A program made the translations under genes and the position numbers. The notes under the pieces were generated by a model. That model was not told where the DNA came from and ran no database searches. It worked only from the letters and a program-made list of their open reading frames with translations. A stretch of DNA of 64,000 nt, taken from contig NZ_FZOS01000006.1 of assembly GCF_900188165.1 (NCBI RefSeq), positions 124,001 to 188,000 on the forward strand. The letters are read 5' to 3'. Source of the stretch: Edaphosphingomonas laterariae. GTDB lineage: Bacteria; Pseudomonadota; Alphaproteobacteria; Sphingomonadales; Sphingomonadaceae. The stretch's first letter is position 1; each line of letters starts with the position of its first letter. This document shows, piece by piece, positions 9,261 to 18,187 of this stretch.

Positions 9261-10351
9261 CAATACTGCCCCACCAGCACATCGGTATAGAGTTCGGAAA
9301 GCTCGGGCTCGGGCGCTTCCTCGGCGAAATCGGCGGCGTCCTGCACCACCTTGCGGATATCCTTTTCGAGCGCCTTCAGCTCGTCCTCGGTCACGCCGGC
9401 CGCCTCAAGCTCCTTCTTCAGATGCTCGATCGGATCGGATTTGTCGCGCACCGCCTGCACTTCCTCGCGCGAGCGATATTTGGCGGGGTCGGACATCGAA
9501 TGGCCGCGATAGCGATAGGTCTTGAGCTCGAGCAGGATCGGCCCCTTGCCGGCGCGGACCCAGGCCACCGCTTCCTCGGCGGCGCCGCGCACGGCCAGCA
9601 CGTCCATGCCGTCGACCTGGATGCCGGGGATGCGGAAGCTTTCGCCACGGCGGTAGAGCTGGTCTTCGGACGAGGCGCGGTTGACGCTCGTGCCCATGGC
9701 ATATTGGTTGTTCTCGATCACGAAGATGATCGGGAGCTTCCACAGCTCGGCCATGTTGAACGATTCATACACCTGGCCCTGGTTGGCCGCGCCATCGCCG
9801 AAATAGGCCATCGCGACGCCGCCATCGCCGGCATATTTGTGCTTGAAGGCAAGGCCGGTGCCGAGCGACACCTGCGCGCCGACGATGCCGTGGCCGCCGT
9901 AGAATTTATGTTCGACCGAGAACATGTGCATCGAGCCGCCCTTGCCGCGCGAAATGCCGGCGGCGCGGCCGGTCAGCTCGGCCATGATGACCTTGGGATC
10001 GATGCCATAAGCGAGCATGTGGCCATGATCGCGATAACCGGTGATCACGCTGTCCTTGCCCACTTCGAGCGCGGACTGGAGGCCAACGGCCACCGCTTCC
10101 TGGCCGATATAGAGGTGGCAGAAGCCGCCGATCAGGCCGAGGCCGTATAGCTGCCCGGCCTTTTCCTCGAACCGGCGGATCAGCAGCATCTGGCTGTAGA
10201 AGTCGAGCATCTCCTGCTTCGACGCCTTATAGCGGACGGGTTCGGCCGGACGCTCACGGTTGGATGCGGGGGCGGCGGATACCGCCGATTTCGGGGCGGC
10301 CGCGGCGGGCGCCTTCCGGGTTCGCGGCTGTGCTGCTTTGGCCAAGCTCAA
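9260..10351 (-). CDS. pdhA: Pyruvate dehydrogenase E1 component, alpha subunit
   Basis: 363-residue thiamine-diphosphate-binding subunit of pyruvate dehydrogenase. The ThDP/Mg motif is [19 protein letters not shown] with the downstream NNQYAMGTS, and the conserved loop is [20 protein letters not shown]. The N-terminal 35 residues are Ala/Lys/Arg-rich and poorly conserved. There is no ATG at the 5' end: TTG at 10351 and TTG at 10345 are the candidates, with AGGAG 3 or 9 bases upstream respectively. The longer form is given but 10345 has the better spacing. It is co-transcribed with pdhB and downstream of ftsB and eno, the usual alphaproteobacterial order. Confidence 0.95.
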   Translation of the reverse strand: MSLAKAAQPRTRKAPAAAAPKSAVSAAPASNRERPAEPVRYKASKQEMLDFYSQMLLIRRFEEKAGQLYGLGLIGGFCHLYIGQEAVAVGLQSALEVGKDSVITGYRDHGHMLAYGIDPKVIMAELTGRAAGISRGKGGSMHMFSVEHKFYGGHGIVGAQVSLGTGLAFKHKYAGDGGVAMAYFGDGAANQGQVYESFNMAELWKLPIIFVIENNQYAMGTSVNRASSEDQLYRRGESFRIPGIQVDGMDVLAVRGAAEEAVAWVRAGKGPILLELKTYRYRGHSMSDPAKYRSREEVQAVRDKSDPIEHLKKELEAAGVTEDELKALEKDIRKVVQDAADFAEEAPEPELSELYTDVLVGQY

Positions 10352-10494
10352 ACGCTCCTGTGGAGAATAGGATATCGGGGAGGTCTATAGGCCGCAGCGG
10401 GCCGATTCCGCAACGGCGGACGGCGGAAACAGGCGGGTTCGCGGTCTAAAGACACAATCGAACACAGTCGCGAAAATGCTGGCAATCTTGTTAT

Positions 10495-10519
10495 GAAAAA
10501 AGCCCGCCGTTCAGCGGGT
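10495..10519 (-). terminator. Intrinsic terminator overlapping the ftsB stop codon
   Basis: On the minus strand CCCGC and GCGGG pair around a loop containing the ftsB TGA, and CTTTTTT follows directly. This is a compact classical terminator that uses the last codons of ftsB, so pdhA should have its own promoter in 10352-10494. Confidence 0.7.
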
Positions 10520-10816
10520 GACGATCACATATTCGCCTTCGCCGACCATCTCGGTGGCGCCGCGAGTCAGCTCGTCGGCAAGATCGGGATCACCCTGTGC
10601 GATCAGGCGTTTGCGATTGATCAGGCGGTGCTTTTCCGCCTCGACCTGGGCCAGCCTGGCCTTCGCCGTCACCAGTTGCTTGCGATATTCGCCGCGCGCC
10701 AGCAGCCCGTTCGCGCCGAGCACCGCATAGCCGGCGAACATCAGCATGACGAGCACCGCCATCGTCGGCGCGACGGCCGACGCGATCAGACGAAAGGGGG
10801 AGCGCTTGCGGATCAC
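10511..10816 (-). CDS. ftsB: FtsB/DivIC-type septum formation protein
   Basis: 101 residues. It has a short basic cytoplasmic N-terminus (MIRKRSPFR), one transmembrane segment (AVLVMLMFAGYAVLG), then a periplasmic heptad-patterned coiled coil (KARLAQVEAEKHRLINRK) and a short tail. This is the FtsB layout; the protein forms the FtsQLB complex that activates septal peptidoglycan synthesis. Its position between eno and pdhA is the conserved alphaproteobacterial context, which strengthens the assignment of an otherwise low-similarity protein. Its stop codon lies inside a terminator hairpin. Confidence 0.85.
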   Translation of the reverse strand: MIRKRSPFRLIASAVAPTMAVLVMLMFAGYAVLGANGLLARGEYRKQLVTAKARLAQVEAEKHRLINRKRLIAQGDPDLADELTRGATEMVGEGEYVIVTR

Positions 10817-10903
10817 GGTGAATCAGGAATCACTAACGCGGCGCCAAGGCAAGCCCGAATCGGCGGGCCCGTGCGGATTATCGGGGCAGTGCCCGGAAAG
10901 ACT

Positions 10904-10925
10904 CACCCCGGCCGTGGCCGGGGTG
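10904..10925 (-). terminator. Hairpin after eno
   Basis: A perfect 10-bp GC stem with a 2-base loop (CACCCCGGCC / GGCCGGGGTG) lies 17 bp past the eno stop. On the minus strand it is followed by the weak tract GAGTCTTTCC. It is a likely terminator between eno and ftsB, though the weak U-tract leaves read-through possible. Confidence 0.55.
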
Positions 10926-10941
10926 GCGTCATGACGGCAGA

Positions 10942-12261
<1,320 letters not shown>

Positions 12262-12327
12262 CTATCCGGGAGGGGCGCGATAGGCAACGCTTCGCCGCCG
12301 GATGCTTGCCAACATTATCTTTCCGGC

Positions 12328-12353
12328 GGAACATCCGGACGGGGGCGGATGTT
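12328..12353 (+). promoter_or_regulatory. EcfG-type (general stress) promoter
   Basis: GGAAC at 12328-12332 is separated by exactly 17 bases from TGTT at 12350-12353. The EcfG consensus in alphaproteobacteria is GGAAC-N16/17-CGTT; one position differs. It lies 38 bp before the first gene of the stress protein cluster, and the window also encodes EcfG. Confidence 0.7.
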
Positions 12354-12390
12354 GGAAAGACGAGCCGAAACGCTTTCGACGGAGACGCAC

Positions 12391-12894
12391 ATGGCCACGA
12401 CCTCGAACGACCTGCCCGGCAACGCGAACACGGATGCGGCGCCCGCGCCCAACGCGGCCGATATCGAGATCAACCCCACCGGATCGAAGGCACGCGAAGC
12501 ATTCGCTGCGGCCCGCGCCAAGGCGGGCGAGCAGGCGAGCGGCATCAAGGATCAGGCCACGGGCAAAGCCCGCGATTATGCCGCCATCGGCAAGGACAAG
12601 ACGGTCGAAGGCCTCGACAGCGTATCGCGCCTGATGGACGACGCCGCCACCACGATCGACGACAAGGTTGGCGCGCAATATGGCGATTATGCCCGCAAGG
12701 CGGCGTCCGCCGTCGCCAGCGTGGCGGGATCGCTGCGATCGAAGGACGTGGACGAACTGCTTGACGACGCGCGTGGCGTCGTCCGCAAGAGCCCCGCGCT
12801 TGCGATCGGCGCGGCCGTCGCCGTCGGCTTCGTTCTCGCCCGCCTCGTCCGGTCAGGCACCAATCATGGTGTCGACAAGGACAAGTCGGCCTGA
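12391..12894 (+). CDS. YqjD/ElaB-like (DUF883-type) membrane-anchored stress protein
   Basis: 167 residues. It has a long hydrophilic helical region rich in Ala, Lys, Asp and Arg (KAREAFAAARAKAGEQASG, DYAAIGKDKTVEGLDSVS), then a glycine-rich C-terminal membrane segment (RKSPALAIGAAVAVGFVLAR) followed by a short basic tail. This is the layout of E. coli YqjD/ElaB, tail-anchored proteins made in stationary phase and reported to bind ribosomes. It is first in a four-gene cluster behind an EcfG-type promoter. Family assignment rests on architecture; a ribosome-hibernation role is inference. Confidence 0.7.
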   Translation: MATTSNDLPGNANTDAAPAPNAADIEINPTGSKAREAFAAARAKAGEQASGIKDQATGKARDYAAIGKDKTVEGLDSVSRLMDDAATTIDDKVGAQYGDYARKAASAVASVAGSLRSKDVDELLDDARGVVRKSPALAIGAAVAVGFVLARLVRSGTNHGVDKDKSA

Positions 12895-12902
12895 GCCTGG
12901 CC

Positions 12903-13259
12903 ATGGCGGGGGTGGAGGAACCAGAAGAAACCATCGGCGATCTGTTCAGCCGCGCCTTTCAGGAGGGCGGCCAGCTCGTCCGGGCGGAGCTTGCCGTCTA
13001 TCGACGGCTGGCGATCCGGCGCGCGCTCGCCGCGCGGCTCGCCGTCGGCATGATGCTGGCGGGCGTGCTGCTCGCCTTCGGATCGGCGGCCGCGTTGATC
13101 GTCGGGCTGGCTTTGGGGCTGGCGCACTTCATCGGCCCCGTCGGCGGCGGCATCGTCGCGGCGCTGATCGGTTTCGCGATCGCCGCGCTCCTCCTCCGCT
13201 CCGGCTTCAAGCGCCTGCCCAGCATTGCCGCCCCCGATGAAGAGGAGACCGCGCCATGA
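12903..13259 (+). CDS. YqjE-like putative holin-superfamily (phage holin 3_6 type) membrane protein
   Basis: 118 residues. A soluble N-terminus (IGDLFSRAFQEGGQLVRAEL) is followed by two transmembrane helices (AVGMMLAGVLLAFGSAAALIV and a second at GGIVAALIGFAIAALLL) and a charged tail. It matches the YqjE/Phage_holin_3_6 pattern, where VxAElxLar is typical before the first helix. Its place directly after a YqjD-like gene repeats the E. coli yqjD-yqjE arrangement. The stop overlaps the next start (ATGA), indicating coupling. It is not evidence of a prophage. Confidence 0.75.
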   Translation: MAGVEEPEETIGDLFSRAFQEGGQLVRAELAVYRRLAIRRALAARLAVGMMLAGVLLAFGSAAALIVGLALGLAHFIGPVGGGIVAALIGFAIAALLLRSGFKRLPSIAAPDEEETAP

Positions 13260-13585
13260 TCGGCGACAAGGCGGACCTCGCCAACGCGCGTGCGCAGGCG
13301 GATATCGCCCGTGGCCGGCTGGTCGCCACGCTGGGCGAGTTGCAGCAGCGCCTCCACCCCCGCGCCCTGATGAAGGAAGCGTGGGAGGAATTGCGCGAAC
13401 GCGGCACCGAAATGGCCGACGACGCGATCAGGAGCGCGAAGGAAAAGCCCGGCCGCACCGCCGCCATCGCCGGCGCGGTGGCCCTGTTTCTCGCCCGCAA
13501 GCCGATCGCCCACGGCGTGATGAGCCTGCTGGATCGCCGGCACGATGAAACCGAGCCCGCGCCCGAAGGTTCTGATGAGGACTGA
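13256..13585 (+). CDS. DUF3618 family protein (YqjK-like position)
   Basis: 109 residues. The N-terminal IARGRLVATLGELQQRLHPR is the typical DUF3618 motif (R..L..tl..l..rl.P). A helical region and a single short hydrophobic helix follow (TAAIAGAVALFLARKPIA), with an acidic C-terminus. Members are usually found beside YqjD/YqjE homologues. It is translationally coupled to the preceding gene by a 4-base overlap. It is predicted inner-membrane associated, function unknown. Confidence 0.75.
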   Translation: MIGDKADLANARAQADIARGRLVATLGELQQRLHPRALMKEAWEELRERGTEMADDAIRSAKEKPGRTAAIAGAVALFLARKPIAHGVMSLLDRRHDETEPAPEGSDED

Positions 13586-13630
13586 ACCAATCCCGTCGCG
13601 CACCCCGGCGACGGATCGAGGAGACGAGTG

Positions 13631-14104
13631 ATGAGCAACAGCGTGAAGGACAGCGCCGAACGGGCAAGCGCATTTGCCAGCGAAAAGCTGGCGGAAGCCA
13701 AGCAGACGCTCCGCGATCGTTCGCAGGCCACCCGCGCGGCGGCCCATGACGCGCTGGAATCGGCACGCGGCAAGGTGGACGAGGCCAAATCGGCCACCGC
13801 GCAGGGGATCGAGGACAATCCCGTGGCGGCGCTCGTCGCCGGCCTTGCGCTCGGCGCGATCGTCGGCGCGCTGCTCCCGCGCGGCGAACGGGAAAAGGAA
13901 GCGTTGGGCACGGTCGGCGGCAAGCTGAACGAAGCCGCCCGCACCGCTTATGCCGCCGCCAAGGATGCCGGCCGCGAGGCGATGGAAGAGCTTGGCATCA
14001 ACAAGGATGCCGCGCAGGCGCAGGTCGACAAGTTCGTCCAGGCCGCCACCAAATCGGCGAGCGCCGCCGGCAATGCCGCGATGGGAACAGTCAAGAACCG
14101 CTGA
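13631..14104 (+). CDS. Alanine-rich helical protein with central membrane segment, YqjD-like
   Basis: 157 residues. Two long amphipathic Ala/Lys/Glu helical regions (ERASAFASEKLAEAKQTL; KLNEAARTAYAAAKDAGREA) flank one hydrophobic segment (NPVAALVAGLALGAIVGALL). It resembles a second DUF883-like member with an extra C-terminal helical domain. ATG 13631 follows GAGGAGACGAG closely; a GTG at 13628 is possible. It is the fourth and last gene of the EcfG-promoter cluster. Its exact function is unknown; it is probably a membrane-anchored stress protein. Confidence 0.65.
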   Translation: MSNSVKDSAERASAFASEKLAEAKQTLRDRSQATRAAAHDALESARGKVDEAKSATAQGIEDNPVAALVAGLALGAIVGALLPRGEREKEALGTVGGKLNEAARTAYAAAKDAGREAMEELGINKDAAQAQVDKFVQAATKSASAAGNAAMGTVKNR

Positions 14105-14167
14105 TATTCAAGCGCGGTTCACCACCACTACCCCACATATGCGCCAACCGATTGGGAGCTTTCTCGA

Positions 14168-14770
14168 ATGCGTCTACTGCGTAGCCCTCTGACTGCCGCT
14201 ACCCTTGCGCTCGCGTCGATCGCGGCGCCGATCGCCATCGCCGCGCCGGCGCACGCGGCGATCAACAATCAGGATCCCACCGCCTTCATCTCGGGCTTCT
14301 CGCAGGAAGGCTTCGCGGCGCTGCGCGGCGGCGATCGCGTGGCCGCCAAGTCCAAGTTCCGCAGCATGCTGGCCCAGCATGTTGCGGTCGACCAGATCGG
14401 CGATCGCCTGATCCGCCGCTGGAAGCCGACGCTGAAGCCCGAACAGCTCAACGCCTACAAGGCCGCTTTGCCCAACTATATCATCGGCCTCTACGCCGAT
14501 CGGCTGTTCGAATATGCCAGCGCCGATATGAAGATCATCCGCACCCAGCCGGCCGCCAACGGCGCCGCCGTGGTTTCGCAGGTGACGAAGAAGGGCCAGG
14601 CACCGATCAACGCGATCTGGTCGGTGGTGAAGACGCCGCAGGGCTACAAGGTCAGCAACCTCACCGTCGCGGGCATCAACCTCACGCTCACCCAGGCGGC
14701 CGATTTCGACGCCTATATCCAGCGCAATGGCTTCGACAAGCTGGTCGCGTTCATGAAGTCCAAGGGCTGA
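14168..14770 (+). CDS. MlaC/Ttg2D-family periplasmic phospholipid-binding protein
   Basis: 200 residues with a Sec signal peptide cleaved near AAPAHAA-INNQ. The mature part has the MlaC layout: FISGFSQEGFAAL, then FRSMLAQHVAVDQIGDRLI in place of the usual F..ll....d...ia...lG, YADRLFEYASADMKI and a C-terminal WSVVKTPQGYKVSNLTVAG (the family's ...g.wki.Dv...gvsl). MlaC carries phospholipids between membranes. Other mla genes are absent here, so this is an orphan. It follows the stress cluster by 63 bp and could be co-expressed. Confidence 0.8.
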   Translation: MRLLRSPLTAATLALASIAAPIAIAAPAHAAINNQDPTAFISGFSQEGFAALRGGDRVAAKSKFRSMLAQHVAVDQIGDRLIRRWKPTLKPEQLNAYKAALPNYIIGLYADRLFEYASADMKIIRTQPAANGAAVVSQVTKKGQAPINAIWSVVKTPQGYKVSNLTVAGINLTLTQAADFDAYIQRNGFDKLVAFMKSKG

Positions 14771-14918
14771 ACAGGGGACGGGAAGTGCTACTCCAGGCGC
14801 ATTTCCCGTCATCCCGGATCACCGCATCGGATCAAAGCCGGATTTCCCTGCCGCGCATGATTGTTGCAGTGCGGCGTCCGTGCTAGGGGGCGCCAAACCC
14901 ACAATTAGGGACATTTCC

Positions 14919-15146
14919 ATGAGCAAGATCCACCTCGTCTTCGGGGGCCGGGTGAAAGACCCGCGCACGCTCGAATTCGAAGACCTGAGCAAGATCGACG
15001 TCGTTGGATTCTACGAAGATTATCAGTCGGCCGAAAAAGCCTGGCGCGGCGCCGCGCAGCGCACTGTGGACGATGCCGAGATGAAATATGTGGTGGTCCA
15101 CCTCCACCGCCTGCTGCAGCCGGATCTCGACGCCCCGGCCGCCTGA
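14919..15146 (+). CDS. DUF4170 family small protein
   Basis: 75 residues, MSKIHLVFGGRVKDPRTLEF followed by VGFYEDYQSAEKAWRGAAQ and a hydrophobic strand YVVVHLHRLLQP. This matches the small alphaproteobacterial family DUF4170, a compact alpha/beta protein of unknown function with no signal peptide or membrane helix. ATG 14919 is the only reasonable start. A terminator hairpin follows 10 bp after the stop, so the gene appears monocistronic. Confidence 0.8.
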   Translation: MSKIHLVFGGRVKDPRTLEFEDLSKIDVVGFYEDYQSAEKAWRGAAQRTVDDAEMKYVVVHLHRLLQPDLDAPAA

Positions 15147-15156
15147 GTCGGCAATG

Positions 15157-15176
15157 GCGGGGCTATCGCCCCGCCA
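15157..15176 (+). terminator. Hairpin terminator after DUF4170 gene
   Basis: A perfect 8-bp stem GGCGGGGC / GCCCCGCC with TATC loop is followed by AATTCCCTTT. It is a probable terminator for the gene ending at 15146. Confidence 0.6.
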
Positions 15177-15227
15177 ATTCCCTTTCCGACAATTGAGCCC
15201 TTATCGCCCCTGAGTCGGGCGGCGCGA

Positions 15228-16649
15228 TCAGCGCGATGCGAGCTGGACGCCCTTTTCCTTGCGCGATGCCCAGCGCACCGGCCGATCGTCAAAAGTTGCG
15301 CGGACGAAGCATTCGCCGCCTTTCACCCGCACCCGTTCGCACAGGTCGACCGCAGCAGCCCGGGTTTCGAAACCGGCCAGGCTGAGCCGATAGACCGCAC
15401 CCTTATGTTCCAGGTCGAACGTGCCGCTCGACGGCACATAATCGGCGATCATCTGCACGCGCGCGGCGATGCGGTTCCACGCCGTCTCCACCCGCGCCGC
15501 CGTGCTATAGGCGCCTAGCTGGACGACGAAGCCGCCCTTCGCGGTCTGCGAAGCGAGGGCAGGTGCCGCCGCCTTGCGGACAGGCGCCACATAAGCGACC
15601 TTGATCGGCGCGCGCGGCGCCGCGATCAACGCCGGGACCACCGCATGGCCCGCAGACGCCTCGTTCATCGACGCATCGTTCATCGGTGCTTCCTGCATGG
15701 AAGCCCGCTGCATCACCGCCTGCTGGGCCGGCGCACGCAGCAATTCCGCCGGCTCCGTCTGCGGCTGAGGCGCGGCATATTCGGCCACTGGCGCAGGCGG
15801 CGGGGTTACGTCCGCGACCTGCATCGGCAATTCGGGCGCGGCCGGTGCTTGCGGTTCAGGCACGGGCTCCGCCGCAGCGACTGCCACCGGGGCTGCCGCA
15901 TCGGGCGCCAGCGCCAGAGCGACCGGCTGGCCGGTATCGAAATGCGGCTCGACGCCCAGCAGCCCGGCGACCTGCTGCCAGCTGGTGCGCGGTCTGGCGA
16001 ACATCGCCCATTCCAGCATCCGCCGGTCGAGTTGATCGGCCGGCACGTCCTGCGCGGCCACCGCGCGCGCTTCCGCCCAGCGACCGCCAAGCGCATAGCC
16101 CAGCGCCAGATTCTGCCGGGCCTTCGCCGAAGCATCCGGCGCCCGCGCCGCCACTTCGAGAATCCCGATCGCGCGTTCGACATCGCCGGCCAGCGCATAG
16201 CCGAGCCCGCGATCGCTTTCGGTGACCTTCCCTTCCAGGCTGTCGAGCGTACGCAGCGCGGCATAGCCGTCGCCCGTCGCCACTTCGGTCAGCGCCAGGC
16301 TGAAACCCGCCTGCGGCTGATCGGCGTGCAGCCGCATCGCGTCGTTGAACGCGGTGCGGGCCGAAACGAATCGCCCGGCCAACAGATAGGCCTGGCCCAG
16401 CGTCGCGCGATAGCCGGCATCGCGCGGAGCCAGCGCCACCGCCTTCTCGGCTTCGGCCACCGCCTCGGCAGCCTTGCGATTGGCGATTGCGGCGTGCGCC
16501 TTGGCCACCGCCCGCGCCGCATCACGCTGCGCCGAAGGGGCGTTGGACGAAAGCGAAGCCGGCCGGGTGCTCGCGGGCTTGCAACCCACGGTGACGAGGG
16601 CAAGCATCGCAGCCGAGGCCGAAAGCTTGAGCAGGACGCTGGTCTTCAT
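15228..16649 (-). CDS. TPR- and SPOR-domain lipoprotein
   Basis: 473 residues. It has a lipoprotein signal (AAMLALVTVGC), then TPR-like helical repeats from about residue 40 to 230 (AEKAVALAPRDAGYRATLGQ; LALGYALGGRWAEARAVA). A long Pro/Ala/Glu/Met-rich linker leads to a C-terminal SPOR domain (KGGFVVQLGAYSTAARVETA ... GAVYRLSLAGFETRAAAVDL), which binds denuded septal glycan. It is predicted to sit in the envelope at the division site. It follows the RHH-like gene by 20 bp in the same direction, so parA, the RHH-like gene and this one form a likely operon. Confidence 0.85.
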   Translation of the reverse strand: MKTSVLLKLSASAAMLALVTVGCKPASTRPASLSSNAPSAQRDAARAVAKAHAAIANRKAAEAVAEAEKAVALAPRDAGYRATLGQAYLLAGRFVSARTAFNDAMRLHADQPQAGFSLALTEVATGDGYAALRTLDSLEGKVTESDRGLGYALAGDVERAIGILEVAARAPDASAKARQNLALGYALGGRWAEARAVAAQDVPADQLDRRMLEWAMFARPRTSWQQVAGLLGVEPHFDTGQPVALALAPDAAAPVAVAAAEPVPEPQAPAAPELPMQVADVTPPPAPVAEYAAPQPQTEPAELLRAPAQQAVMQRASMQEAPMNDASMNEASAGHAVVPALIAAPRAPIKVAYVAPVRKAAAPALASQTAKGGFVVQLGAYSTAARVETAWNRIAARVQMIADYVPSSGTFDLEHKGAVYRLSLAGFETRAAAVDLCERVRVKGGECFVRATFDDRPVRWASRKEKGVQLASR

Positions 16650-16669
16650 CTTGCTTCTCCCTGTGCGGA

Positions 16670-17290
16670 TCAGGCGGAGCGCCCGTCGGGCACGTTGGCG
16701 GCGATCTCATCAAGGCCGGGAATGGCATCGAGATAGGCGTCCAGCGCATTGATCAGCAGACGCTGGGCAGACCGATGGCCCACCGCGCAGGCCAGCCGCA
16801 GCCGCAGATGCCGTTCGGGATCGAGCCGCAGGGTGAACGCCGCCTTGGCGCCGTTGCCGGCCGCCGCGCGGGTGCGCGGAGCGCGCGGCGTCACCATGCG
16901 CTTGGCAGGCGCCTTGCGCGCGGCCTTGGGCTTGGCCGGGGTTAGCATCGCCTGCGCCACCGGGGCGGCGGGCTCCGTCACCGCATCGAAGGCCTGATCG
17001 ACGCCGAATTCCTGCTCGATTTCGGCCTGCTGGCGCAGCACCTCGGGCACCGGCGCCTCGGCGGTGGCGACGAGCGGCGCAGGTTCGGCATCGTTGTTCA
17101 GCGGGGTCAGGAACGAAACCGGCGGATGCTGCGCCGGAACTTCGGCGACATGGCTCCCCATGTCGTTCCAGCCAAGATCCTCCAGGCTCGGGGTCAGCGC
17201 ATGGCCCTGCGGGCGCATGGCCGGCCGGGCGAAGCCCTTGCGCGCCAGCAGCCCCGAAGTGAGGGAAGCAAAAGGACGTGCGTCGCTCAT
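16670..17290 (-). CDS. Ribbon-helix-helix-like protein partner of orphan ParA
   Basis: 206 residues, not a named family to me. The N-terminal 130 residues are disordered (Pro/Ala/Glu-rich, then a basic stretch KPKAARKAPAKRMVTPRAPR). The C-terminal 55 residues AAFTLRLDPERHLRLRLACA then VGHRSAQRLLINALDAYL look like a ribbon-helix-helix fold: one beta strand and two helices. Basic N-terminus plus RHH is how many ParA partner proteins are built. ATG 17290 is chosen over 17296 because GGGAG lies 6 bases before it. It lies 11 bp after parA and 20 bp before the SPOR lipoprotein. Confidence 0.6.
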   Translation of the reverse strand: MSDARPFASLTSGLLARKGFARPAMRPQGHALTPSLEDLGWNDMGSHVAEVPAQHPPVSFLTPLNNDAEPAPLVATAEAPVPEVLRQQAEIEQEFGVDQAFDAVTEPAAPVAQAMLTPAKPKAARKAPAKRMVTPRAPRTRAAAGNGAKAAFTLRLDPERHLRLRLACAVGHRSAQRLLINALDAYLDAIPGLDEIAANVPDGRSA

Positions 17291-17301
17291 CGCCATCTCC
17301 C

Positions 17302-18018
17302 TCAGTGCTGAACAACGCGGCGGCCGAAGCCACCCATTGCGCGGGCACCGGCGGTTCCGGCGATCTGGCCGGGCGCCGCGAACACGGTGCGGCGGAAATT
17401 CTTTTCCAGCCGGTCCGATATATAGGACCACAGGCCCTCGACCTCGGCGGCCGATTTGCTCTTGGGGTCGACCTCCATCACCGTCCGCCCGTCGATCATC
17501 GACGCGGCGAAATCGGTGCGATGGTGCAGCGTTACCGGCGCGACGGTGCCGTGCTGCGACAGCGCGACGGCGGCTTCATAGGTGATCTTGGCCTTGGGCG
17601 TGGCGGCATTGACCACGAAGATCAGCGGCTTGCCGGCACGATCGCACAGATCGACGGTGGCGCCCACGGCGCGCAGATCGTGCGGGCTCGGCCGAGTCGG
17701 GATGACGATCAGTTCGGCAACCTGGATCACGCTCTGGATCGCGACCGTGATCGCGGGCGGCGTATCGATCACCGCCAGGCGGAAGCCCTGCTGGCGCAGC
17801 ATTTCCAGATCGGCGGCCAGGCGCGCAACCGTGGTCTGCGCATAAGCCGGCATGTCATCCTGCCGCTCGTTCCACCAGTCGGCCAGCGATCCTTGCGGAT
17901 CGATGTCGATCAGCACCACCGGCCCCGCGCCCGCGCGCTGTGCCTGAACGGCCAGATGGCCCGAAAGCGTGGTCTTGCCGGACCCGCCCTTCTGCGATGC
18001 CAACGCCAAAACCCGCAT
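17302..18018 (-). CDS. Orphan ParA/MinD-family ATPase
   Basis: 238 residues. It has a deviant Walker A (QKGGSGKTT), Walker A' (VVLIDIDPQGSLADWW), Walker B (FRLAVIDTPP) and the C-terminal block HHRTDFAASMIDGRTVMEV typical of ParA-type ATPases that bind DNA non-specifically and position cargo. There is no N-terminal helix-turn-helix, so it is not a type Ia plasmid ParA, and no parB or parS is nearby, so it is not the chromosomal partition ParA. Start 18018 has GGGGA 6 bases upstream; ATG 18024 abuts it. It is first in an operon with an RHH-like protein and a SPOR lipoprotein. Confidence 0.88.
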   Translation of the reverse strand: MRVLALASQKGGSGKTTLSGHLAVQAQRAGAGPVVLIDIDPQGSLADWWNERQDDMPAYAQTTVARLAADLEMLRQQGFRLAVIDTPPAITVAIQSVIQVAELIVIPTRPSPHDLRAVGATVDLCDRAGKPLIFVVNAATPKAKITYEAAVALSQHGTVAPVTLHHRTDFAASMIDGRTVMEVDPKSKSAAEVEGLWSYISDRLEKNFRRTVFAAPGQIAGTAGARAMGGFGRRVVQH

Positions 18019-18187
18019 AACCATTCCCCGATAGTCGTCGCTACCCTCCCGGATGCCATCCCGGGGCCTAAGAAGTGGTTAAACCGGAAAGATCTTCGCA
18101 CCGCGCCGCACATCATTCCCTAGCGACAAACTAACCATATTGGCGCATGATCGGGCGCAGGGGCGAAGGAACGGGGGCAATGCGAAC

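Noticed and set aside
12903-13259. Holin-like protein as a sign of a prophage
   Set aside because: It sits in a YqjD-YqjE type cluster with no lysin, capsid or integrase genes around it.
17302-18018. Chromosome or plasmid partition parA
   Set aside because: No parB, no parS-like repeats and no replication genes. The neighbours are SPOR proteins, so it is treated as an orphan ParA.
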